This document shows, piece after piece, positions 8,896 through 17,615 of a DNA stretch of 64,000 nt. The first letter of the stretch is position 1; the number at the start of each line of letters is the position of its first letter. Made by a program: the position numbers and the translations under genes. This stretch comes from UBA981 sp942490995 (GTDB lineage: Bacteria; Pseudomonadota; Gammaproteobacteria; Ga0077536). The stretch spans positions 1-64,000 of the forward strand of contig CALOBG010000014.1 of assembly GCA_942490995.1 (NCBI GenBank). The letters are read 5' to 3'. Below the pieces are notes generated by a model. It was not told the DNA's origin. It did no database searches and saw nothing but the letters and a program-made list of their open reading frames with translations.

Positions 8896-9237
8896 ATGAC
8901 CTACGAACTAACCGGCAAGATCAAACTGATCCAGGAAGAGCAAACCTTCGCCAGCGGCTTTAACAAGCGCGAGATGGTCGTGACCGTGGACGACGGTCGC
9001 TACCCTCAGGACATCAACCTGGAGTTCGTGAAGGACAAGATCAGTTTGCTTGACGGCCTGGAGCCCGGGCAGGAGGTGACCGTCTCCTTCGATATTCGCG
9101 GGCGGGAGTACAACGGCCGGTACTACAACAACCTGCAGGGGTGGAAGGTAGTGGCCGCCGACAGTGATGCCGCGGACGCACCGGCGCCACAGGGCGACGA
9201 ACCGCCGCCGATGGGTGATGAGGATATTCCATTCTAG
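8896..9237 (+). CDS. DUF3127 protein with an SSB-like acidic tail
   Basis: The 113-residue product matches DUF3127: MTYELTGKIKLI, FNKREMVVTV, and a GQEVTVSFDIRGREY segment that reads as an OB-like beta barrel (about residues 1-88). It ends in a flexible acidic, proline-rich tail closing with MGDEDIPF. In single-stranded DNA-binding protein the last residues DDDIPF recruit repair and replication partners, so this tail is a striking match. DUF3127 is best known from phage and Bacteroidetes genomes; DNA binding has not been shown here and is my inference. No good ribosome binding site is visible. An R3 hairpin begins nine bases after the stop. Confidence 0.85.
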   Translation: MTYELTGKIKLIQEEQTFASGFNKREMVVTVDDGRYPQDINLEFVKDKISLLDGLEPGQEVTVSFDIRGREYNGRYYNNLQGWKVVAADSDAADAPAPQGDEPPPMGDEDIPF

Positions 9238-9245
9238 CTGTGGAA

Positions 9246-9291
9246 AAGGTGCCGGGTTTATTTTCGCTTCCGAAAATAAACCCGGCACCTT
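9246..9291. terminator. Perfect R3 hairpin after the DUF3127 gene
   Basis: Two 21-base R3 arms (9246-9266 and 9271-9291) are exact inverted copies around a CTTC loop. The position just after the DUF3127 stop and the strength of the stem suggest transcription termination or mRNA end protection, although no clean T-tract follows (CTTACCTTTTCC). It is also the clearest statement of the R3 repeat unit. Confidence 0.65.
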
Positions 9292-10080
9292 CTTACCTTT
9301 TCCGGCCTGCAAAACCTTTCGCAGCTCCTTTTCCTGATAACCGTGGCGGGTCGATAAGCCATCTATACTGAACCCTGCCAACAAAATTCACTGTATTACT
9401 TCATCAGTCATTTTATCGGGGAGTGTGGGCATGGCGTGCTACAAAGGTCGGAGCAAATGGTCGCCCGATTATCCACGGCTCCGATCTATGGGGCACGTCT
9501 TGGACGGGACAGGACTATTTGGACAGGCCGGGACGAACCGGAGGCACGGGGGACGGGGGCCGGGGGACAAGGAGTGCGCGTCGACGTTTGTATGTCACTA
9601 CTTCCAGTGAACTGGCGCAGGAACACCACGCGCTTACCCCAAGCACCGTGATCCACCCATTCACACAAAAATGGCTCTGACACTTCCAAATTCCTCGAGA
9701 GATATGAAACTCTGTCCTGCCAGCACGGCGAGATAGGCAGCGATGCCAGGACCGCAATGTTGCCGAAGGGTTCAGGGAGCCGATCCACGGATGCGCAGAC
9801 GTTGCTGCGTCACTTCAACGATTGAACACTTTGGTGTCCACCGATGATCACGGGGTCCACCGCACCCGCGACAACCGGGCTCGACGCCGCACAACATCGG
9901 GGCCATAAGGATCAGGGCGATTGTGACAACAAGCATAGCGTTTCCTGCCAAAGTTTATTTTTTGAAACATATGCCAGCCAGAATGAGCGTTGTACGGCCG
10001 CGAGCACAGTGTGTCTCCCCTCGTGCTTCCTCGTGCCCGGTTGATCCTGTTTCCGATCCGTCATCATCGAGAACAACGCC
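9292..10080. other. Intergenic, no gene supported
   Basis: About 790 bases with only short, unrecognisable frames. On the minus strand an ATG at 9936 opens a frame of about 40 codons starting with a hydrophobic signal-like stretch (MLVVTIALILMAPMLCG), which could be a gene remnant. Purine-rich G runs at 9540-9570 hint at the low-quality sequence that follows. Confidence 0.4.
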
Positions 10081-12193
10081 AATCAACGGCGATCTGTTTT
10101 CTGCAGCGGGGGCGAGAGCGAGCGGGGAGAGGGGGGGATAGAGGACAGGGCGAAGCGGGGCGGGGACACGCCGGGGCAGGGGCGTCGCCAACAGTTTACG
10201 CAGAACAGCTCGCAGCTCAGACTATTCGTAGTCTGCCGAGGCGCGCCACCGGGGAGGGCGCAGAGGCGCGCGGGCCGCGGCAAGGCCAGCGGAGCCCCGG
10301 CGAACACCGCGAGGGCGGCCCGACCGGCGCAGCACGCGAACCGCAGGAGGGCCACACGAGCCAAGGCCAGGATCAGGCGCCGACGCCGAGTCCGACCGAG
10401 AGCACCGGACCGAGGAAACGCAAACGCGCCGACCGCGGGAGGGCGGCCCAGAGCGCGGCAAGAGGCCCGACACGCCAACGCGCCGGGCGGCGCGTCAAGG
10501 CGCCAAACCCACGACGGCCGCCGAGCAGCCGCCCGCGCGAAGCGGGCGAAACGGAACCGCCCAACCGCGCCGCGGGGCCGGGACCGGCACACGGCACGCG
10601 CGAGCCAGCCGAAGCCAAGAAACGGCACGAGGAGCGACAGAGCCGGACCGGGAGGACAGGCGACGGCACGGCAAGAGGCTCGCCAACATGAGCCACGAGC
10701 TCCGCACGCCGATGAACGCGATCATCGGCTACAGCGAGATGCTGCTGGAGGACGCCGAGGACGATGGCCCCGAGCTCGGCGTCCGACGCCAACAAGATCC
10801 ACGGCGCCGGGCGCCACCTGCTCACGCTCATCAACGACATCCTCGATCTCTCGAAGATCGAGGCCGGCAAAATGGAGATCGGACCTCTACCTGGAGACTT
10901 CGATCGCCGAGCGATGGTCGACGACGTCGTCGCGCACGATCGCGCCGCTGGTCGAGCAAGAACGAACCGGCTGCGAGCTCGAGTTGGACATCCTCGAACT
11001 GTCGGCAGCGATGCGGGCCGACGTCACGAAGGTCCGCCAGGCGCTCTTCAACCTGCTCAGCAACGCCTGCAAGTTCACCCGAGCGACGGGACGATCGCGC
11101 TGTCTCGCGGCGGGTCGTCGCCGACGGCGGCGAGGCTCTGCAGATGTCGGTGTCCGACACGGGTATCGGCATCCCGCCCGAAAAGCTCGATCACGTCTTC
11201 GACGAGTTCTCGCAGGCCGACGTCCACGACGCGCGACTACGGAGGCACGGGGCTCGGCCTGCGATCAGCCGGCGCTTCTGCCAGATGATGGGCGGCGACA
11301 TCACCGTGGAGAGCACGGTGGGCGAGGGCTCGACCTTCACGATCCGGCTGCCGGTGGTCGTGGAGGCCCGCAAGAGGAAGACAGCCGAAGGGACGTACCG
11401 CCGAGGCTCCGGCTCCCAGCTGACGCCCGAGGCGCGCGGCGGAGACGCCACCGTGCTGGTGATCGACGACGATCCGAACGCCCTCGATCTGCTCGGGCGC
11501 ACGCTGGCAAGGGAGCCGGCATACCGCGTCGTGACGCGCCAGCGACGGAAGCGAAGGGCCTGGCGATCGCGAGGACCAGTCCCCGACGCGATCACGCTCG
11601 ACGTGATGATGCCCGGTATGGACGGCTGGGAGGTGCTGCGGGCCCTGAAGGCCGACGCCGAGACGCGACCGCGACATCCCGGTCATCATGGTCACGATGT
11701 CCGACGACAGCGAGATGGGGCTACGCGCTGGGGGCCACCGAGTACCTGACCAAGCCGGTCGACCGCGGGCGCCTGCTCGATGCTCGAGCGCTACGTCACT
11801 GCCAGCCGGGGCGGCCATGCGCTGGTGGTCGAGGACGAGGCGCGAGACCCGCGAACTGGTGCGGCGCACGCTCGAGGCGGAGGGCTGGCAGGTCAGCGAG
11901 GCGGAGAACGGCAGGGTGGCGCTCGACGACTCGCCGACAGCCCGCCATCGCTGATCCTGCTCGACCTGATGATGCCGGTGATGGACGGATTCCAGTTCAT
12001 GGAGAGACTGCCCGAGGTCAATGACGCAAGGAACATTCCGGTTTTTGTCCTGACCGCCAAGATACTCACCGAACAGGAAAAACGGTTCCTGGAAAAACGG
12101 AGTGAGTTTATTGCCGCCAAGAACAATGGCTACCTGGACGGATTACTGGCCAAAATCCGCACCACGTTGCCCGATTCCGCAAGCCAGACCTGA
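10081..12193 (+). pseudogene. Hybrid histidine kinase with two receiver domains, heavily frameshifted
   Basis: Pieces in all three frames line up into one protein. In order: a low-complexity linker, a HisKA box (SHELRTPMNAIIGYSEML at 10691-10745, His in SHELR), LLTLINDILDLSKIEAGKM, a HATPase domain (LFNLLSNACKFT, SVSDTGIGIP, FCQMMGGDITVEST), a first receiver (VLVIDDDPNALDLLG, phospho-Asp in LDVMMPGMDG), a damaged middle segment (ALGATEYLTKPVDRG) and a final receiver (LILLDLMMPVMDGF) running in one frame to the stop at 12193. I count at least eight frame changes in 1.5 kb, far more than in neighbouring genes. GC content is visibly higher than around it. Either the gene is dead or this segment was assembled from very noisy reads. 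Such kinases relay phosphate from His to Asp in signalling. Confidence 0.8.
10261..10680. other. Almost T-free segment in the kinase linker
   Basis: By my count the plus strand has only four T in these 420 bases, with G, C and A all common. It lies directly before the HisKA box, where such kinases usually have a coiled coil rich in Ala, Arg, Glu, Gln and Lys. High-GC codons for these residues (GCC, CGC, GAG, CAG, AAG) contain no T, so a coding origin is plausible. The remaining reading frames are scrambled. Confidence 0.75.
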
Positions 12194-12317
12194 TCGGGAG
12201 CGGCCCACCCGCCATCGCGCTTATTTTTTTGGTTTTGGAATCTGCTTTGCGCGGCGGGACGGCTATCGGGAACAAAACTCATCGCCGAGACAGCTTTTTC
12301 TCCAACCCTGATTATTC

Positions 12318-12365
12318 AACTTCCGACTATCTCTTCGATCGCCTTGAACCGGGGATCGTCGTACC
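12318..12365 (-). pseudogene. C-terminal scrap of a TolB/TPR gene
   Basis: On the minus strand this stretch reads DDPRFKAIEEIVGS then stop. It is nearly identical to the C-terminus of the intact TolB/TPR gene at 21408 (DDPRFKAIEKIVG), including base-level identity over about 27 bases. Nothing of the upstream gene remains: an R1 repeat begins at once on the other side. It is a remnant left by deletion or recombination at the repeat. Confidence 0.65.
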
Positions 12366-12430
12366 TATTTGGGGACAGTGACTTCAATTACGAACCGCCT
12401 GCGCCTGAGTCGTGGTCACTGTGCCTAAAC
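12366..12430. repeat. R1-type repeat
   Basis: TTGGGGACAGTGACTTCAAT and the opposite arm GTGGTCACTGTGCCTAAAC bracket a central stretch. The copy directly abuts the TolB/TPR gene scrap, suggesting the repeat marked a deletion breakpoint. Confidence 0.7.
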
Positions 12431-12567
12431 TGCCCCGGTCCTCCCGATTCCGGCCATTCCACCGTCCGCTTTAGCGCAACCATGACATTCCGCTTTCGGC
12501 CATATAGCAGTCGACCGAACTTGCCAATCTTAATGGCATTGCTCCTGCTGTAGCGCATAATAAGCGC

Positions 12568-13140
12568 ATGGTTTTCGAATACTTGACCGTACTCATATCC
12601 GTCGTGATCGGATTGTCTGTGACGTCTTTTCTGACAAACGTCGTACGGATCATCCATTTGCGGGGTGACGTTACGGTTTCCTGGGTGCAGCTATTGTGGT
12701 CCTCAACGATCCTGATCTGGACCATCGCATTTTGGTGGTTTACGTTCGTTCTCGCCGATCAGCAGCAGTGGACGTATCCGTTGTTCATTTTCCTGCTGGC
12801 CTATTCGACTCTTCTTTTCTTTCTGATGGCGCTCCTGTTTCCGGAGGGCGTGCCGGCGGATCATAACTATCGAACGCAGTTCATGCGGAATCGGGTCTGG
12901 TTTTTCGGCGTGTTGTTGCTTTTTCTCTGCGTTGATGTGATCGACTACCTCGTCAAGCTGGACAAAGACATATCTATTGTTGGTCACCTGCCATATGCAG
13001 CCTTTGCAGGGCCATTAATCGTCTTGTCCCTGTTCGCATTGCGTACCGACAACCTGGTATTCCATCGGGTTTTTGCCGCCTATTCAGTATTGGCTGTGCT
13101 AGTAATGAGTGTAGCCACGCTTGTGCCGCTGGCCAACTGA
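12568..13140 (+). CDS. Polytopic membrane protein of unknown function
   Basis: The product is 190 residues and mostly hydrophobic, with about five or six membrane helices (roughly residues 6-26, 44-64, 73-93, 108-126, 140-158 and 165-185). Charged loops such as FPEGVPADHNYRTQFM are short. I do not recognise the family and see no catalytic motif. No strong ribosome binding site precedes ATG 12568. Its 3' end touches the breakpoint of the truncated FG-GAP gene on the other strand. Confidence 0.7.
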   Translation: MVFEYLTVLISVVIGLSVTSFLTNVVRIIHLRGDVTVSWVQLLWSSTILIWTIAFWWFTFVLADQQQWTYPLFIFLLAYSTLLFFLMALLFPEGVPADHNYRTQFMRNRVWFFGVLLLFLCVDVIDYLVKLDKDISIVGHLPYAAFAGPLIVLSLFALRTDNLVFHRVFAAYSVLAVLVMSVATLVPLAN

Positions 13141-13317
13141 GTTCCGGACGTCCTCTCCGTCAATCGCGACTGACCAGCCAAAAGAGTTCTCGCTGGCCTT
13201 GTCGCTCGCCAGCAGTTTCTGAATATCGGTCTGGGTGACCTGTGCATACGCGAGCGGCGCTAACAGCAATACCGATGCCATAATGAGCGTGATGCGCAAT
13301 ATGATTCTCTTCAACAT
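13141..13317 (-). pseudogene. 5' fragment of a secreted FG-GAP-repeat protein
   Basis: The minus strand encodes a signal peptide (MLKRIILRITLIMASVLLL, cleavage near AYAQ) followed by QKLLASDKASENSFGWSVAI, which is the beginning of an FG-GAP beta-propeller repeat. Proteins of this type normally carry many such repeats over several hundred residues. Here the match stops near 13141, exactly where the oppositely oriented membrane-protein gene ends, and the frame continues only into antisense sequence. The gene is truncated by rearrangement and should be nonfunctional. Confidence 0.65.
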
Positions 13318-13677
13318 GTTTGCCCCCGCACAGCAGTTTGTGATCGTGCAAAGTCAATTACGCATCGGTCCCCGCCTGTTTGCAGCCAACGTATTGTTTT
13401 CGCGATCACAGAACCCTGTTGCATACCGGCAGCCAGGCGATCCCGCATCCTTCGTGGCGCTCGAACGTCGCGGAGGAAGCAAGGACCGGTGGCATTGCGC
13501 CCCTGACTTTCGTCAAGTTTGCCTTTTTCGCAAGATCAATAATTCTCCGATACGCGATTCCGTCAATTCGGGGATCTACTCAGGGAGGTCGGCTTCTGAG
13601 GAAAACAGGTAGGCGGGTGTCTGGAAAGGGTCATTACCAGCCGTTGCGTATACATTCAGGTGAATGGCGGGTTTCGG
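13318..13677. other. Intergenic, no gene seen
   Basis: This 360-base stretch holds the upstream region of the truncated FG-GAP gene and the flank of the IS30 element. No recognisable gene or structured element is visible. Confidence 0.45.
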
Positions 13678-13703
13678 TTGCGGTCTCAATCGGTCGATGC
13701 AAC
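13678..13703. repeat. IS30 left inverted repeat
   Basis: The left end begins TTGCGGTCTCAATCGG and ends GATGCAAC. It matches the reverse complement of the right end at 19 of 26 positions by direct comparison. Confidence 0.75.
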
Positions 13704-13739
13704 ACCTAGACTCTATCACCGTAGAGGAGGATGTTGCAG

Positions 13740-14900
13740 ATGGGATACCCGACGAGGATTTACTACAGCGAAGCAGACAAGGCGTTGATGTGGGATCGCT
13801 GGCGAAAAGGCGAGTCTCTCAATGAGATCGGTCGTCACTTCGGCCGCAGTCATACATCGATTCAGAACATACTGTCGCAGACCGGTGGCATCCGCCCGCC
13901 AAAGAGAAGGCGGTCATCCAGGTCGCTGTCACTATCGGAACGAGAAGAGATATCGCGCGGCATAGTCGTCGGCCGGTCTCTGCGCTCGATTGCAGCCGAA
14001 CTCGGACGAGCACCTTCAACGATAAGCCGGGAGATCAGCCGCAATCACGGCCGGCGACGCTACCGGGCGAACAAGGCTGACCAGTCGGCCTGGGCGCGAG
14101 CGAAGCGACCCAAGACCTGTAAACTGGTCGAGCACCCGGCGCTGGCGCGTGTGGTGACCCTGAAGCTAAAGATGGCATGGTCGCCTGAGCAGATTGCCGG
14201 TTGGCTGAAGCATGAGTATCCGGGCAACGAGCAGTTCCAAGTGTCCCACGAGACGATCTACAAGAGTCTGTATATCCAGGCCCGCGGCGCCCTGAAGCGC
14301 GAGCTGTTGCAGCATCTACGCCGCACTCGAGGTATGAGGCGATCACGCCACCACACGCAGAAGAAGGATAACCACGGCCGGATACTCGATACCGTCTCGA
14401 TCAGCGAACGGCCAGCTGAAGCGGAAGACCGTGCCGTGCCCGGCCATTGGGAAGGCGATCTGTTCTTCGGCAGTAACAACAGTCAGATCGCAACACTGGT
14501 CGAGCGGCACACGCGCTACGTGATGCTCGTCAAAGTACCCAGCAAACACACCGAGACCGTCATCAACGCGCTGATCAAGCACGCGCACAAGTTGCCCAGA
14601 GAGCTATACAAGTCTTTAACCTGGGATCGTGGCAAGGAGCTGGCTGCCCACAAACGCTTCAGTCTCGCTACCGACATCGATGTCTTCTTCTGCGACCCAC
14701 AACAGCCTTGGCAGCGTGGCTCAAACGAGAACACCAATGGACTCTTGCGACAGTACTTCCCGAAGGGAATGGATCTGTCGAACGTGCACCAAAACCGACT
14801 GAACGCTGTTGCTCGCCAGCTTAACGAGCGGCCAAGGAAGACGTTAAACTTCCGAACACCGACCGAACGCTTTGCTCAATGTGTTGCGTTGACCAGTTGA
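13740..14900 (+). CDS. IS30-family transposase
   Basis: The transposase is about 386 residues. An N-terminal helix-turn-helix region recognises the element ends (RSLRSIAAELGRAPSTISRE at about residues 84-103 is the typical IS30 second HTH). The C-terminal catalytic core is DDE type: first Asp in GHWEGDLFFG, second in LTWDRGKEL, Glu in GSNENTNGLLRQYFP, as in all active IS30 enzymes. It cuts and joins DNA at the terminal repeats. ATG 13740 has GAGGAGG nine bases upstream; ATG 13731 would leave no spacing. The frame is uninterrupted and all catalytic residues are present, so the element may be active. Confidence 0.92.
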   Translation: MGYPTRIYYSEADKALMWDRWRKGESLNEIGRHFGRSHTSIQNILSQTGGIRPPKRRRSSRSLSLSEREEISRGIVVGRSLRSIAAELGRAPSTISREISRNHGRRRYRANKADQSAWARAKRPKTCKLVEHPALARVVTLKLKMAWSPEQIAGWLKHEYPGNEQFQVSHETIYKSLYIQARGALKRELLQHLRRTRGMRRSRHHTQKKDNHGRILDTVSISERPAEAEDRAVPGHWEGDLFFGSNNSQIATLVERHTRYVMLVKVPSKHTETVINALIKHAHKLPRELYKSLTWDRGKELAAHKRFSLATDIDVFFCDPQQPWQRGSNENTNGLLRQYFPKGMDLSNVHQNRLNAVARQLNERPRKTLNFRTPTERFAQCVALTS

Positions 14901-14908
14901 ATCCGCAG
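14883..14908. repeat. IS30 right inverted repeat
   Basis: The right end begins GTTGCGTTGACCAG and includes the transposase TGA at 14898-14900. It pairs with the left end at 13678-13703. Confidence 0.75.
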
Positions 14909-15123
14909 TCAGAACCAGCCTTTCGTGAGTGGCGGATTGGGGTCGGGACTTGCCGCCGAGGAGAAGTGCAAAAATTTATATAGGTTTCAGTAACGGCACC
15001 CACGAATGCTGAACAAACGGCACCCGTTTCGAGTAGCCCCCGGCCCTTGATCTCGTATGATGATGAAATTTTCCAGCATAATGTCGGCGTCGAATGCGTT
15101 CCGCCCTCTACACAGCACCAAAC

Positions 15124-15855
15124 ATGCAGCCAGATTTCCTTTGCTCATTTTGCCGTCTGCGCTTCGCAGTTGCCGTGATATTCGCTGGCGCGCTGTTAGC
15201 GTGCAGCAAGGTCCATTCCATGGAACCATCTAAAGAAGTGATTTATGAGGTCAACAGTTCTCGCGTGCCCTGCGTCGGCATGGCGCCAATGAGTTGTTTG
15301 CAGATCAGGCGCGATGGCCAGCCTGAGGGCAAGTGGCAGAATTTTTACTGGCAAATACAGGGCTTCGAATACAGGCCCGGTTACCTCTATCGGCTGCGCG
15401 TTCGTGAAACCCCACTGCCCCCGGAACGGGTGCCCGCGGATGCGTCGTCGATTCAGTTCGACCTCGTCGAGGTCATCGACAAGACGCCGGACTCCCGCCT
15501 GGCAATCCACGATATCTGGGCCTTGGTGCGAATGGACGATCCGGGCAGCAACGCCTTCGACCCGGCAAGTGTGCCGGAGCACCCTTACATAGAGTTTAAT
15601 GTCTCCCGGAGCGCCTACCTTGGCAACACAGGCTGCGGCGAGTTCAGCGGCAAAATCCTGCACATCGGCCCGCAGGAGCTGCGGCTTGGTCCAATGACGA
15701 GCGGAACCGCACAGCCGGATTGCGACGATGGTCGCGTAACGGCTCATTGGTCAGCAGCTCTGGAAAAAGTCGCGAGCTGGCATCGCAATGAATTGACGCT
15801 GGCGCTGCTGGACGGCAACGGCACGGAAGTTCTCAGGTTTCGCAAGATTGACTAG
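15124..15855 (+). CDS. DUF4377/META-domain lipoprotein
   Basis: The product is 243 residues with a lipoprotein signal (hydrophobic stretch ending LLAC, Cys at about residue 27), so it should be anchored in the outer membrane. The first domain (EVNSSRVPCVGMAP, CLQIR, WQNFYWQIQGFEYRPG) matches DUF4377. The second half (GCGEFSGKILHIGPQELRLG and the paired Cys) matches the META fold found in HslJ. META proteins are envelope or stress related, and HslJ is linked to novobiocin resistance; the biochemical role is unknown. ATG 15124 is preferred over ATG 15094 since the signal peptide follows it. A second META gene lies 20 bases downstream, probably in one operon. Confidence 0.82.
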   Translation: MQPDFLCSFCRLRFAVAVIFAGALLACSKVHSMEPSKEVIYEVNSSRVPCVGMAPMSCLQIRRDGQPEGKWQNFYWQIQGFEYRPGYLYRLRVRETPLPPERVPADASSIQFDLVEVIDKTPDSRLAIHDIWALVRMDDPGSNAFDPASVPEHPYIEFNVSRSAYLGNTGCGEFSGKILHIGPQELRLGPMTSGTAQPDCDDGRVTAHWSAALEKVASWHRNELTLALLDGNGTEVLRFRKID

Positions 15856-15875
15856 CATGGCAACGGGAGAATTAT

Positions 15876-16637
15876 GTGCGGCTTTTAATGCGGACAGCGT
15901 TCATTGCGCTGCTATTGATCAACCTTGTTTCCGCGATGGCCTCGGACCTCACATCTGAATCGCTCGCCGGCAGTGCCTGGGTTCTGAAGGCGTTGCCACC
16001 CCTGGACCTCCTCGACGACGTCGGTATCACCCTCGCGTTCGAGGACGGGCAGCTGGCTGGCACCGACGGCTGCAACCGGTTTCGTGGGACCTACTCCTTC
16101 GAGGACGATGGCATCCGCATCGGCGAGCTTGCCGGCACGATGATGGCCTGCCCGGACCCCATCATGCAGCAGGCATCGAGATTCACCGATGCGCTCGGAC
16201 AGGCGCGCGGCGGCAGGCTTGAGGACGGCGACTTGCTGCTTGTCGACGAGGACGGCGAGCTCCTCGCACGCTTCAATGCCCGGTCGCAGGACCTTGCCAG
16301 CACGCAGTGGACCGTCACCGGTTACAACAATGGTCGCAAGGGTGTGGTCAGCACGATCAATGCAACTTCGCTGACGGTGGAATTTGACGACGCGGGCGGT
16401 CTTGCCGGATTGGCGGGGTGCAACAGCTATCATTCAAGTTACTCCGCGGATGGCCGAGCGATCAGTATCGGCAAACCTGCGTCAACCAGGAAACTGTGTC
16501 CCGAGGACATCATGACCCAGGAAACACTCTTCCTGCAGGCCCTTGAACGTGGCACCGCCTATCGTATCGATGGCGATCGCCTGGAACTGCGTGACGACAA
16601 AGACTCGTTGCAAGTGAGGGCCCGCCAGTCCAGGTAG
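15876..16637 (+). CDS. Secreted protein with two META domains
   Basis: The 253-residue product has a signal peptide (about residues 1-22, ending SAMAS) and two tandem META/HslJ domains: residues 28-130 with GTDGCNRFRGTYSF and MMACPDPIM, and 136-245 with GLAGCNSYHSSYS and KLCPEDIM. Each has the family pair of Cys residues, likely disulphide linked in the periplasm. GTG 15876 has GGGAGA eight bases upstream; ATG 15888 is an alternative. It follows the DUF4377/META gene closely and probably shares its transcript. A role in envelope stress is suggested only by family. Confidence 0.85.
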   Translation: MRLLMRTAFIALLLINLVSAMASDLTSESLAGSAWVLKALPPLDLLDDVGITLAFEDGQLAGTDGCNRFRGTYSFEDDGIRIGELAGTMMACPDPIMQQASRFTDALGQARGGRLEDGDLLLVDEDGELLARFNARSQDLASTQWTVTGYNNGRKGVVSTINATSLTVEFDDAGGLAGLAGCNSYHSSYSADGRAISIGKPASTRKLCPEDIMTQETLFLQALERGTAYRIDGDRLELRDDKDSLQVRARQSR

Positions 16638-16835
16638 GCGGCACTTACAGGCTTTTTGCAGCGCTAGTTCATTGAATTTTGTATGCCTTGAATTTTCGGG
16701 CGGCAAGTCCTGACCCTCACTTGCCATTTGGATCGAAAGTCTGCTTTTCCTAAGAGCGGCGGCTCAGAACTCAATCGTCAGTTTTTCTAGCACGCTGCTT
16801 TCGGCCAGAAGCGGATACTCAGGTCTAAAGTGAAC

Positions 16836-17615
16836 TTACTCCTGCGATCCCGAAATTGCTGTAACGCCGAGCCGCGCAGATAGCGCGGACTCGAGTTCTT
16901 CCAAATGTTCCTGACGCTGTTCGGTAAACAGGATCATTGATCCGATTCGGCTCAGGTTATCGACATACTCGTTGAGAAAGGCCTGGCTTGCTCGCATCTT
17001 CTCGCCGTCACAAACACGGTCCCATCGGAATCCTTCGCCGCTTAGTGTAGTCCAACCCCCGACAAGCCCGGCTTCTATTGGCACCCGACCGATTGCTATG
17101 AGATCTGGGAATCGGCTGTGTAATCGAAATAGCTCGTTGGTAGCTTCCTCATAGAAAGCGCGTGCGCGCCCGCGAAATAACACGTAATTACGCAAATGCT
17201 CTTTGATGTCTTCATCCTGCAACACGTCAAACCGCCCGGTGGATAACATCTCATCGAGAACTGGCAGTTCGTCCGGCGACCGTCTAAAGACGTGTGACGC
17301 CACAATATGACGACACTCCAGGTCGGAAATGACGCGCAATGGCTCCTGCGAAAACAGTACGGGATTGACACCCATCAATACGCCGGCCCGCTCATTCAGA
17401 CCCATCAACTCTTCGCGCTGTGTCTCGAGTAGTTCCAGTGTTTCCACATGAAGGCGGCTGAGCAGACCGTGCTCTTCGACGCGCTCCTTGCGCGCTTCAT
17501 TCCAATCCTGAACCTGTAAGCCCATAAACACGCCGACAACAACGATGATAAATTCGACCGCCACCGCGAACCAATTCTGTGATCTTACGTTTTCTGAAAT
17601 ACGTCGGAGGATCAT
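16836..17615 (-). CDS. Membrane-anchored protein of DUF6090-like type
   Basis: The product is 259 residues. A single N-terminal membrane helix (about 15-35) sits in the motif VEFIIVVVGVFMGLQVQDWN, followed by the basic segment EARKER, which is the recognisable start of DUF6090-like proteins. The rest is helical and charged with probable coiled-coil stretches at both ends of the soluble domain. The function of the family is not known to me. It stands alone on the minus strand. Confidence 0.75.
   Translation of the reverse strand: MILRRISENVRSQNWFAVAVEFIIVVVGVFMGLQVQDWNEARKERVEEHGLLSRLHVETLELLETQREELMGLNERAGVLMGVNPVLFSQEPLRVISDLECRHIVASHVFRRSPDELPVLDEMLSTGRFDVLQDEDIKEHLRNYVLFRGRARAFYEEATNELFRLHSRFPDLIAIGRVPIEAGLVGGWTTLSGEGFRWDRVCDGEKMRASQAFLNEYVDNLSRIGSMILFTEQRQEHLEELESALSARLGVTAISGSQE

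Larger units (their letters stand above)
13678..14908 (+). mobile_element. Complete IS30-family insertion sequence
   Basis: The element is about 1.23 kb with one transposase gene. Terminal inverted repeats of 26 bases (13678-13703 and 14883-14908) match at 19 of 26 positions, and weaker similarity continues about ten bases outward on both sides. The right repeat contains the transposase stop codon, which is common in compact insertion sequences. The short target duplication expected for IS30 cannot be defined from one copy. Confidence 0.85.

Noticed and set aside
10083..10628. Long minus-strand open frame rich in Arg/Ala/Pro across the T-poor segment
   Set aside because: Absence of T on the plus strand means absence of A on the minus strand, so stop codons there are almost impossible. 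The frame is a composition artefact.
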